Virus record (IMG/VR): IMGVR_UViG_3300044712_000492
Span: 1-22,090 of that record
Source: a virus
Reading direction: 5' to 3' (one strand)
Length of the DNA stretch: 22,090 nt
Notes under the pieces: generated by a model
Seen by the model: only the letters and a program-made list of their open reading frames with translations
Told to the model about the DNA's origin: nothing
Database searches by the model: none
Shown here: positions 7,709-14,407 of the stretch, in pieces
How the letters are laid out: each line of letters begins with the position of its first letter
Position numbering within the stretch: the stretch's first letter is position 1
Position numbers and translations under genes: made by a program

Positions 7709-8421
7709 GCCTTCACGTCAGCATCACTTGTCGACGGGGAACATTCTGTCTGTAGCTCGGTTGATTGCTGACCATCCGAGCGCGTGCCGTCCTTCAACCT
7801 CGAAAGGTGAGCAGCCAATGAAACGGTCAACTGAACGAGCGCCCCTCGAGAGAGCGCAGATAAAGGGGAGGCGGATGCACCATCCTCCAATACCTTGATC
7901 CATTCCTCGATCTCGGCGTCGCTGAGTTCGTCCCACAACGGACCGAACTTCATCTGCACGGTCGTGTACGCATCAAACAACGACGCAATCTCATCGTTGG
8001 TCAGAAGCTCGCGAATCTTGTTCGCGCCCGTAAACAACGGCCGAAACTTGCCGCCGTCAACCGGATCGATCTCGCACATGGCGATGCACAACAGTTCGCA
8101 CGCCTTGGCGTCTTCGTAGATCTCGCTCCACGCCTCACGCCGCACTTGAGCGACCTGCGCATCGTTGAGCTTGTGCACGGTCTTGAGCCTGTCTGCCGTG
8201 TAGCGCTCGGCCGACATGCGCGCTTGGTCTAGCTCCCACTGCGTCAGAATGCGCATGCGGTAGCTGAAGACAGGTTTGCCATCGGCGTCATTACGCGGAA
8301 ACGGCAGCACCTCGCTAGGGCGCTCGACGGCCATGAGTTTACGCAACAGTTCCGTTGGCTCCACGTCGGATGGAGGTCCAGCGCCGGGTGCACTCTTGGC
8401 GAGCTTTTCTAGAACGTTCAT
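7699..8421 (-). CDS. Tail assembly chaperone (candidate frameshifted gene)
   Basis: Codes for 240 residues from the ATG at 8421, chosen because GGGAGG lies ten bases upstream; a GTG 63 bases earlier in frame has no Shine-Dalgarno. Placed between tube and tape measure genes, where phages including Mu carry the chaperone that wraps the tape measure and guides tube polymerisation. No enzyme motif is seen. The middle (residues about 60-165) is helical and charged (FSYRMRILTQWELDQARM, YEDAKACELLCIAMC, IRELLTNDEIASLFDAY), similar in style to chaperones of this position. Codons 186-187 contain a slippery heptamer, listed separately. Identity rests mostly on gene order. Confidence 0.65.
   Translation of the reverse strand: MNVLEKLAKSAPGAGPPSDVEPTELLRKLMAVERPSEVLPFPRNDADGKPVFSYRMRILTQWELDQARMSAERYTADRLKTVHKLNDAQVAQVRREAWSEIYEDAKACELLCIAMCEIDPVDGGKFRPLFTGANKIRELLTNDEIASLFDAYTTVQMKFGPLWDELSDAEIEEWIKVLEDGASASPLSALSRGALVQLTVSLAAHLSRLKDGTRSDGQQSTELQTECSPSTSDADVKAEE
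7839..7867 (-). promoter_or_regulatory. Candidate -1 ribosomal frameshift site with downstream stem-loop
   Basis: On the minus strand CCCTTTA (7867-7861) is in the right phase for -1 slippage (C CCT TTA, X-XXY-YYZ). Three bases later GCGCTCT (7857-7851) can pair with GGGGCGC (7845-7839) around a five-base loop, using two G-U pairs. The -1 frame is open for 46 codons to a TGA at 7726-7724, giving a 232-residue product instead of 240. Confidence 0.4.
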
Positions 8422-8443
8422 TGGTGTAGGCCCTCCCAGGCCA

Positions 8444-8460
8444 GCCGCCGATATGGCGGC
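8444..8460 (-). other. Hairpin in tube-chaperone gap (proximal to chaperone)
   Basis: GCCGCC and GGCGGC form a perfect six-base stem around a five-base loop. It lies just upstream of the GGGAGG ribosome binding site of the chaperone gene. No T-run follows it, so it is not a standard terminator. Confidence 0.4.
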
Positions 8461-8505
8461 GTATCGTTGAATTGACGTGCCCACTAGAGCGCGGGCAGCG
8501 AGGAT

Positions 8506-8528
8506 GGGCGCGACGTAGAGCCGCGCCC
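8506..8528 (-). other. Hairpin downstream of tail tube gene
   Basis: GGGCGCG and CGCGCCC form a perfect seven-base stem around a nine-base loop, about 19 bases after the tube stop codon. No T-run follows on the minus strand. It may stabilise the 3' end of the abundant tube message or reduce read-through; both are inference. Confidence 0.4.
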
Positions 8529-8546
8529 GGTGCGGTCAGTGACGGA

Positions 8547-8918
8547 TCACTTGATCTTCGGCAGACCGCCGACGAACGTAAACGATACATCGGTGGGATT
8601 GGACGCGCCGCCCTTGCCCTTGATGTTCATAATCACGCCCTTGCTGATCAATTGCACCGTCCCAACGGTGATGATGCAGTCCACGAACTGAATGTTCTCA
8701 CCCATTGTGAAGTAGTTCAGTTCCGGTCCCGTTCGCGGGCAAGCATTGTTCACGTTGACGGTGAACTTGCCGCTGCCCTTGCTTGCCCCGGCAAACGCCT
8801 TGGCTTGCGTCGTGACGATCTTCGTATCGAAGTCAACGTCCCAATCAACGTCGACTTCCTCCTCGAGTAGTTTCTGATCCACGAACACAAAGAACTGCGC
8901 ATATACCTGCTCAGCCAT
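8547..8918 (-). CDS. Tail tube protein (Mu gpM-like)
   Basis: Codes for 123 residues, close to the length of Mu gpM. The ATG at 8918 has AAGGAGA six bases upstream; an in-frame TTG two codons earlier overlaps that spacer and is not preferred. The protein is an alternation of short strands (VDVDWDVDFDTKIV, SGKFTVNVNNACP, CIITVGTVQLISKGVIM, VSFTFVGGLPKIK), consistent with the beta-barrel tube fold of contractile tails. It follows the sheath gene by 27 bases as in Mu (L then M). Tube proteins stack as hexamer rings that form the DNA channel inside the sheath. The call depends on order and fold pattern more than on a single motif. Confidence 0.78.
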   Translation of the reverse strand: MAEQVYAQFFVFVDQKLLEEEVDVDWDVDFDTKIVTTQAKAFAGASKGSGKFTVNVNNACPRTGPELNYFTMGENIQFVDCIITVGTVQLISKGVIMNIKGKGGASNPTDVSFTFVGGLPKIK

Positions 8919-8945
8919 GGTCAATCTCCTTCAATGGGTCGGCCG

Positions 8946-10469
8946 TTAGCCGGCAGAGTTTTCGGTCACGAGCGCCGCGAACTGATGGCAGAGCGGCATG
9001 ACGTGCAGCGGGATGCGAGCGTTGATGCGGGTGTTGACCACCGGGTCGATACCTGTCGTGCAGGCAAGGATGTCAGCGGTCGCACCGTCCAGTGTCATTG
9101 CCGAGTGAAGCCAGCCGTTTGCCACGTACTGAATGTATAGAGGCTTGATCGTCTGATTCTTCAGCCGCGACGGCGTGCACACGTTCTTCGGCACGTCGCC
9201 TTCGTTGACCGGATCGTCTTGAAGCGCCGTGTACCCCGAGGTGTTGTAGCGCACCGCGAGGTCGTCGGCGAACGCGTCAGCCACAGTCACCTTCGCCACG
9301 TCGCGCACGCGCACGTCGGTCGAGCACGTGACCATCTGCACGATGTAGGTCTTGCCAAGCGTGTTGACCGCGATCGGGGTTACGCCGCCAGCGATGAGCG
9401 TCGCTTGCTCGGTGCGGGTCGGGTAATCGCCGTTGGCGTACTGCTTCGGAATCGCGCACGCCTCGCCGGTATGCAAGCCCCATGAGTCGTAGTTGGCCCA
9501 AGGATTCGAGCCCGCTTCGGTAGCGAACCGGACGCCTGCAACGTAGCCGGCAAGCTCCATCGGCTCCCATTCGCTGTTCTCTTGGTAGACGTGGCAGAAG
9601 CGCGGGTTGTTCGCAGGTCCCGCCGTCGTGAGCACGCCAGCGGACAGCGACACAGCGTTGGCCTGAGACACGCTCGAGCCGAAGATGACCTGTTGCCGGA
9701 TACCCGTCGTGGGGAGCGCCTGATTGATGACCTGCGTTGCGAGAGCGCCGAGCCGCACGTTGGCCGCAGCGGTCGGGTTCGCGCACAGCACGATGTAGTC
9801 GTAATCGTCGGCAAGAATCGACGCGAGCACCGTGGTGAGCACTTCGTCGGTCGCACCAGACGCGAGCACCGTAGCGCCACACGCAGCGGTCTGGGTGGTG
9901 GTCGTGGTCGAGATGCGATGACGAATGTGATTGCCGTCCGTGCCCTTGATCTTGGCGTTGATCGTGACCACGCCAGCGCCACCGTCCACCGCGACAACCG
10001 GCCAATGCGTCTGCAGGTTGACCATTGCCGTGAACAGCGCACCCGATGCAGCCGCAGCCGTACCGTTGGGGATCGCGACCTGAATGGTCTCTCCGCACAG
10101 CGTATAGGTCACAACGCCAGCGCTGCCGGCCACGCCGGCAAAGGTCACGTTGTCGGTCGCAATCGCGCCAACAGACTCAGCCGCAACGATGCCAAAGCAC
10201 TGCGCATCAGGGCACGCATGCATGAACCTGCGAGCCGTGCGATGCACCTTGGAGCCAGCGCCGAAGTAGGTGATGGCATCGGCTTCTGCACCAATCGCGT
10301 AAACGATTGTGTCGGTCGTCGCGCTGCCAGCCGTGGTCTTGGCGCCGATGAACAGAACCTTCTTGCTCGCGCTCGCGCCGTTGGCCTGGCCTTGGGCGAA
10401 CTTGACTTCGATGTAGGTGCCAGGCAGAAGGGTCGAGAAACCCGTAAGGGCCAAACTCAGAGTGGACAT
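8946..10469 (-). CDS. Contractile tail sheath protein (Mu gpL-like)
   Basis: Codes for 507 residues, near the size of Mu gpL. It shows the Mu-type sheath pattern: N-terminal PGTYIEVKFAQGQAN, then KVLFIGAKTTAGSAT, FGAGSKVHRTARRFMHACPD, a middle strand set (TINAKIKGTDGNHIRHRI), DDYDYIVLCANPTAAA, and a conserved C-terminal domain with MVTCSTDVRVRDVAKV and the final strand IPLHVMPLCHQFAALVTE. The sheath surrounds the tube and contracts during infection. The ATG overlaps the stop of the preceding DUF2635 gene as TAATG, with only a weak GGTGAG upstream, so the two are translationally coupled. A contractile tail (myovirus morphology) follows from this gene. Confidence 0.92.
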   Translation of the reverse strand: MSTLSLALTGFSTLLPGTYIEVKFAQGQANGASASKKVLFIGAKTTAGSATTDTIVYAIGAEADAITYFGAGSKVHRTARRFMHACPDAQCFGIVAAESVGAIATDNVTFAGVAGSAGVVTYTLCGETIQVAIPNGTAAAASGALFTAMVNLQTHWPVVAVDGGAGVVTINAKIKGTDGNHIRHRISTTTTTQTAACGATVLASGATDEVLTTVLASILADDYDYIVLCANPTAAANVRLGALATQVINQALPTTGIRQQVIFGSSVSQANAVSLSAGVLTTAGPANNPRFCHVYQENSEWEPMELAGYVAGVRFATEAGSNPWANYDSWGLHTGEACAIPKQYANGDYPTRTEQATLIAGGVTPIAVNTLGKTYIVQMVTCSTDVRVRDVAKVTVADAFADDLAVRYNTSGYTALQDDPVNEGDVPKNVCTPSRLKNQTIKPLYIQYVANGWLHSAMTLDGATADILACTTGIDPVVNTRINARIPLHVMPLCHQFAALVTENSAG

Positions 10470-10855
10470 TACTCACCGCCCTTGCTGCCCTTGACGGGCT
10501 TCGACAGATTCGGGTATTCCCCTCCGAACGTCGGATCGAACGGAACTCCAGCAATCTTCGCCGTTGCGGTATCAGCGGGCCACAGTTCCCCCTTTTGCAG
10601 TCGCTTGATAAAGTATCCGTCAAGCGGCACTTCGGTGGGTTCCGTCTTCTTCACATGCCAAGCATGCGGAAGCACCTTCTGGCCGGGCTCGAGGAACTCG
10701 TTGGCCTGGACAGTCACGCACGTGTGGCCCTCTGGCAATTCCGCAACGTTGTTGGTGTAGTGAGACTCGAGCCCAACATAGCGGAGGAAACCGTTTTGGT
10801 GCGTGTATGGATACAATACACGTCCCTCTCCGCGCGCTAGTACACGTAGGTTCAT
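10469..10855 (-). CDS. DUF2635-like protein (Mu gp38 position)
   Basis: Codes for 128 residues. The C-terminal part has the DUF2635 pattern: VPLDGYFIKRLQKGELW, where a Tyr/Trp-x-x-Arg-Leu-x-x-Gly motif precedes a polar tail. The N-terminal 70 residues are extra compared with the very small Mu gp38 and begin MNLRVLARGEGRVLYPYT. An AGAGGGA Shine-Dalgarno sits about seven bases before the ATG. It lies directly before the sheath gene and overlaps its start, exactly the Mu gp38 place. Its molecular role is unknown in the family; a part in tail assembly is inferred from context. Confidence 0.65.
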   Translation of the reverse strand: MNLRVLARGEGRVLYPYTHQNGFLRYVGLESHYTNNVAELPEGHTCVTVQANEFLEPGQKVLPHAWHVKKTEPTEVPLDGYFIKRLQKGELWPADTATAKIAGVPFDPTFGGEYPNLSKPVKGSKGGE

Positions 10856-10873
10856 AATCGATTCCCTCTGCTG

Positions 10874-11584
10874 TTACGGCGCGTACTGCGTTTGCACCAC
10901 AGTCGTTTCGCCGCTGTCGTCTTTGGAGGTGATGGTGGTATCGACGCGAGTAAGGTCAGCGTATTGCGTCAATACCCATTCCTGCCGCTCGCGCATCATG
11001 ATCGTCATGTCAAGCACACCGAACGGCATTGCTACGTTCAGCTCGTTGTCCCAGAACCCGTATTGCGCGGCAGTAAGCGTTAGCGATTCGAGACCGTAAG
11101 TGGAGAGGAGCGTCCCCGGCTTGAGCGTCGGGTCGCCCTTGTTCTCGATGAAGCCTAGCAAGCACGTGCGAACCGCGGTGCGGATCGGCAGGTACTTGCG
11201 ACACTGCTCGATCGACATCGGCTGAAGCACGTAGGCGCATCCGACCGTGGTCTCAACGTCGTTGTGCACGTTGGTGCGCTTGAAGTTGCGCTCGGACTTG
11301 CGCCACAGAAACAGCGCTGGACCGGCCCACGTGATCTTCGCGATCGTGGAGTCGGGCTCGTGCGTGAACGTGTGGTGCACAACGAGCGCCGATGCGCCCG
11401 GGTTCGACTTCGCACCCATCGCAGCCGCCCATGCCGCTGCGAGCTTCGTGTTGAGGATTGACTTGAAGTCCTCCAACAACCCGGTGATGGCCGGATCGCA
11501 GTAGGTCTCGAGCGTTGCGCCCGCCGCCCCGGTCGTGGTCGGTACGGTAACGCCGCCGTACTTGTCTTGTCGCGCGGTGGGCAT
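10874..11584 (-). CDS. Candidate tail terminator / neck protein (Mu gp37 position)
   Basis: Codes for 236 residues with no firm family match. The C-terminal half has hydrophobic strands and a helix bounded by MSIEQCRKYLPIRTAVRTCL and ends with VAMPFGVLDMTIMMRERQEW, a strand layout often seen in tail terminator proteins. The ATG overlaps the stop of the gp10-like neck gene as TAATG, and the DUF2635 gene follows. In Mu-type order, tail terminator gp37 lies here, between the neck and gp38. A tail terminator caps the sheath and tube and joins them to the head. Structural role likely, exact role tentative. Confidence 0.5.
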   Translation of the reverse strand: MPTARQDKYGGVTVPTTTGAAGATLETYCDPAITGLLEDFKSILNTKLAAAWAAAMGAKSNPGASALVVHHTFTHEPDSTIAKITWAGPALFLWRKSERNFKRTNVHNDVETTVGCAYVLQPMSIEQCRKYLPIRTAVRTCLLGFIENKGDPTLKPGTLLSTYGLESLTLTAAQYGFWDNELNVAMPFGVLDMTIMMRERQEWVLTQYADLTRVDTTITSKDDSGETTVVQTQYAP

Positions 11585-12048
11585 TACGGGTGACTCGTGA
11601 TCGCTGCGTCAACTGACTGCTGGATCTGCTCGGGCGCGTCGAACGCCAGGTGCATCGCGGCCATGTTCGAGAAGCCCGCGCCCTTGGTGCCCGGATGCCA
11701 GACCCTACGACGGAATACGACGTTGCCGCCCTTGTCGTAGAAGCGGAGCATCTTGGCTTTCTTGGCAACGATCGCGTGTGCCTTCGTGGCTTCGTCTACG
11801 AACTTCGCATAACCGGCGTACCACGTAATCGTTGAGGCCCATTGCATCGAGCCGGTACGATTCGCGTGAACGACGCGGCTCGTTGTTAGGGTGCCGGTTC
11901 GGTTCTTGTAACCGTGCTGAGTAGTGGCCTCGGCGGCTTCGTTAGTTGCCTCACGAAGTCCGCCATAAGCCGCTTGCCCAATCGATACCTCGAGGCCGAT
12001 CCAATCCGCCAGGAAGTCGTCGGTATCGAAGACGAACTGGACAGTCAT
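11584..12048 (-). CDS. HK97 gp10-like head-tail joining / tail completion protein
   Basis: Codes for 154 residues. It carries the family landmarks: an N-terminal helix that ends in YKNRTGTLTTSRVV (the N-R-T-G-x-L turn), then the YAGYAKFVDEAT motif, and close to the C-terminus WHPGTKGAGFSNMAA, where the His-Pro-Gly-Thr-Lys stretch is the clearest signature. Such proteins form the neck between portal or adaptor and tail. GAGG lies six bases before the ATG. It comes just after the DUF1320 gene and its stop codon overlaps the next start (TAATG). Confidence 0.78.
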   Translation of the reverse strand: MTVQFVFDTDDFLADWIGLEVSIGQAAYGGLREATNEAAEATTQHGYKNRTGTLTTSRVVHANRTGSMQWASTITWYAGYAKFVDEATKAHAIVAKKAKMLRFYDKGGNVVFRRRVWHPGTKGAGFSNMAAMHLAFDAPEQIQQSVDAAITSHP

Positions 12049-12056
12049 GCGGCGCC

Positions 12057-12536
12057 TCAGAAGGGGCCGTCTGTCATGTCGTCAAGAATGAATCGGTCAT
12101 CGATCTCCGTCGCGTACGAGACGCCGCCAGAGTTGGCCGAGCTATCCTTGGCCTCATCGCCCATGTCACGTTCGCCGCGCTTGATGTCCTTGAGGATCTT
12201 GATCGCGCGGTCGTAGCGGGCTTGCTGCGGGTTGGTACCGGCAGCGCTGGCAAACTCTGGGAAGCGATCGTAGCCGTAGAAGATTGCGATATCTGCCACG
12301 CATCGCTTGACGATCCGTGGTGCGGTTGACGTGGTGCCGGTCGGCACCGTGAACGACGGGCCAAGGATGGAGTCAGCGTCCATCTCAGCGTCATCGATCG
12401 CTGCATCGCCGGCTGTGCCGTTGTAGCCAGCCGCACCGTCATCGAAGATGCGCGCCAATACCTCATTGCCTACACGATCGGTCAAGTCGCCCGCTGGCGT
12501 GCCAGTCCAGGTCTGAGATAGGTAGTGATGCGCCAT
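12057..12536 (-). CDS. Head-tail adaptor, DUF1320 (Mu gp36-like)
   Basis: Codes for 159 residues. The layout fits DUF1320: a short N-terminal start (MAHHYLS), a helix LTDRVGNEVLARIFDD, an acidic helix (AIDDAEMDADSIL) and the central VKRCVADIAIFYGYDRFPE helix, then YDRAIKILKDIKRGER. In Mu-like phages the gp36 protein sits after the capsid gene and acts as adaptor between portal and tail. The C-terminal 25 residues after the basic helix are polar and probably flexible. Starts three bases after the stop of the previous gene, without a clear Shine-Dalgarno. Confidence 0.75.
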   Translation of the reverse strand: MAHHYLSQTWTGTPAGDLTDRVGNEVLARIFDDGAAGYNGTAGDAAIDDAEMDADSILGPSFTVPTGTTSTAPRIVKRCVADIAIFYGYDRFPEFASAAGTNPQQARYDRAIKILKDIKRGERDMGDEAKDSSANSGGVSYATEIDDRFILDDMTDGPF

Positions 12537-12539
12537 CGG

Positions 12540-12845
12540 CTAGTCTGCTTCCGGATCGTCTTCGTCTTCCGACTCGTCATCGGTTGAAGTAGCGCCGTCC
12601 GCTGGCTCAATGGCTTTGTTTGCCAAGTAGCCAACGGCGTCTTCCTCGTTGAGGTCGTCAACAACCTCGCTGATCTGCACCATGCGACGATCGCCCGCGC
12701 GGTTCGTGTACATCAATCCGGTAAGAGCGATGTACCGAGCGGGCCGCGTGCTTGAAGGCTCCGCGGCTCGTTCGTCGAGCGCGACCTGTGGATCGGCAGC
12801 CGCGCTTTCGGGCTGCGACTGCCGCCACTTGTTGTGCTTTCCCAT
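12540..12845 (-). CDS. Small acidic-tailed head/neck protein of unknown function
   Basis: Codes for 101 residues. The first 38 are basic or low-complexity; the middle forms one small domain (YIALTGLMYTNRAG, MVQISEVVDDLNEEDAVGYLANKAIEPA) that resembles small phage proteins common between capsid and adaptor genes; the last 20 are almost all Asp, Glu and Ser. GGAGG lies nine bases before the ATG, and the gene lies between the major capsid and DUF1320 genes, the usual Mu gp35 place. I do not know its function. Confidence 0.65.
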   Translation of the reverse strand: MGKHNKWRQSQPESAAADPQVALDERAAEPSSTRPARYIALTGLMYTNRAGDRRMVQISEVVDDLNEEDAVGYLANKAIEPADGATSTDDESEDEDDPEAD

Positions 12846-12868
12846 GCGTCACATCCTCCCTACGTGAC

Positions 12869-13918
12869 TCACTGATAGCAATCGGTCAGCAGGTAGCCGG
12901 TGGGGGCCGCAACGACCTTGACGTGCTCGTTGTAGACCACCGCGATCCGCTCTCCGCCGTCCTGTCCGCGGTCGCTCTCGATCCAGTTGCGGATACGGAA
13001 CGCGGGAGAGGAGCCGCCCTTGACCCAACGGAACGTGCGCGCCGTGGGCACGCTCTCACCGTTGACCGTCGCGCCCTGCGGGATGTGCAGCAGGGTGACG
13101 TGATTGCCCCACAGCGGGCCATAGGTGCCGGCCGTGGGACTCTTGCCCTTCATGCTGCCGATCACGAAGGTCGGCAGGCCGAGCAGTGAGCTGATGACCG
13201 CGGGATTGGAGCCGAGCGACGCGTTGCCGTTGTAGTTGAACTGGCTCTTGACTTGCGGGTTCTGGATGAAGGCATGCCACGTGCGCTCGCTCATCACGAT
13301 GTGCGTGATAGGCTGCAGTGCGGCGTCGATGCCGTCGTACAGATCCTTGATCGGGTCCGAGGTACCTCCGCCGTTCCACTTGCGAGCCGCCGCAACCGCC
13401 GCCGTGTAGCCGGCGAACGTGGTCGCGTTCTGCAGAGCCGCAATGACGCGCTTCTCGTGCATCAGGTTCACGACGTTCATGCAACGACCGATCGCCTGAA
13501 GCCGAGGATTCACGCCCGGGTCCGCGTTCGCCACGGAGCCCTGGGACACGAACGAACTGGTCCCGTACGGCTTCGCGCTGTACGTGTCAGTCGACTTCTT
13601 GGGGGTCACTTCCGGAATCGAGGCATCCTCGCCCGTCATCTCGTCAGTGACCTCGGAGAACTTGTTGTCCTTGTCGAACGTGTGATACGTGTCCGACTGT
13701 TGTCCAACCGGAAGCACGGGGCACACGATGTCGGCAACGGCTTCGCTTGAATTCGAACCGTAGCCGGTCACGAAGCCGGACAGAGCGCCGGCCACATGCA
13801 CGTCGGAGATGGACAGGTCGCGGGCTTCGTATGCCTTGCCGTCGACATGAACGACGCCGTTTGCCTCATCGAGCAAACGAACCTTGCCGTCCTTGGAGCT
13901 GAGCTTGATAAGCGACAT
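12869..13918 (-). CDS. Major capsid protein (HK97 fold expected)
   Basis: Codes for 349 residues from the ATG at 13918. AAAGGA lies nine bases upstream. A GTG at 13942, which overlaps the decoration-protein stop, would add eight residues but would place the Shine-Dalgarno inside the coding region, so it is rejected. Features that fit phage capsid proteins of this group: SDTYHTFDKDNKFSEVTDEM, then TDTYSAKPYGTSSFV, the long helix RLQAIGRCMNVVNLMHEKRV, the MSERTWHAFIQNPQV segment and LGLPTFVIGSMKGK near the P-domain end. It follows the protease-scaffold and decoration genes, the normal place for the capsid gene. It forms the icosahedral shell. Confidence 0.88.
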   Translation of the reverse strand: MSLIKLSSKDGKVRLLDEANGVVHVDGKAYEARDLSISDVHVAGALSGFVTGYGSNSSEAVADIVCPVLPVGQQSDTYHTFDKDNKFSEVTDEMTGEDASIPEVTPKKSTDTYSAKPYGTSSFVSQGSVANADPGVNPRLQAIGRCMNVVNLMHEKRVIAALQNATTFAGYTAAVAAARKWNGGGTSDPIKDLYDGIDAALQPITHIVMSERTWHAFIQNPQVKSQFNYNGNASLGSNPAVISSLLGLPTFVIGSMKGKSPTAGTYGPLWGNHVTLLHIPQGATVNGESVPTARTFRWVKGGSSPAFRIRNWIESDRGQDGGERIAVVYNEHVKVVAAPTGYLLTDCYQ

Positions 13919-13938
13919 GGTAGTGTTTCCTTTCACGC

Positions 13939-14376
13939 TCACGCCGACTTCGGCAGAGAATGGATGTTGACGAATACTTCGCAGAGGTCGCCGTCAGCCG
14001 CGGCGGCCTGCGAGCACCAACCGAGTTCCTCGGTCGCAGCGGCGGCAGACGAGGCTTCAACCTCGCCCTCGTGACCGGCCGTATCATCGGCCATCACCTT
14101 GTCGCCGGTTGCCAGCACGGCACCCGCATACGCGAGCGCATGGCCGTGCACAGTGACCTTGCCAAAACCGCCGGCAGGAATTGCCTCAGCGGTGACGCCA
14201 GCCGTACGGGCACGGCCCGCACCGGCAGTCGGAAGAATGACGGCGCGCGGGTAGCCGGCCACCGTCTCCCACAGAACCGCATACCCCTTGGGGATCGCGG
14301 TCGCAGCGTTGTTGAAACAAATGACGTTGACGGGATGCGCCCCGCTCGTCAGCACGACATCAGCGTACTGTGCCAT
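13939..14376 (-). CDS. Capsid decoration protein (DUF2190-like)
   Basis: Codes for 145 residues, rich in Ala, Gly, Val and Thr, with short strands. The turn PKGYAVLWETVAGYP, the GVTAEAIPAGGFGKVTVHGHALA stretch and TGDKVMADDTAG are typical of phage head decoration proteins of the DUF2190 type, which bind outside the capsid and stabilise it. AGGAGA lies seven bases before the ATG. The gene lies directly before the capsid gene and its TGA stop touches the GTG noted there. Confidence 0.75.
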   Translation of the reverse strand: MAQYADVVLTSGAHPVNVICFNNAATAIPKGYAVLWETVAGYPRAVILPTAGAGRARTAGVTAEAIPAGGFGKVTVHGHALAYAGAVLATGDKVMADDTAGHEGEVEASSAAAATEELGWCSQAAAADGDLCEVFVNIHSLPKSA

Positions 14377-14407
14377 AGTGGAATCTCCTGTTAGTGGTCA
14401 GTGCCGA

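Noticed and set aside
6690-7898. 402-codon plus-strand ORF opposite the tape measure and chaperone genes
   Set aside because: Antisense shadow of GC-rich coding sequence; low-complexity product, while the minus-strand frame has clear structure and gene order.
8422-8484. GTG start at 8484 for the chaperone gene
   Set aside because: No Shine-Dalgarno upstream, whereas GGGAGG lies ten bases before the ATG at 8421.
9582-10760. 392-codon plus-strand ORF opposite the sheath gene
   Set aside because: Arg-rich shadow with no family features; the minus strand encodes a clear sheath protein.
13919-13942. GTG start at 13942 for the major capsid gene
   Set aside because: The AAAGGA Shine-Dalgarno lies inside this extension and points to the ATG at 13918.
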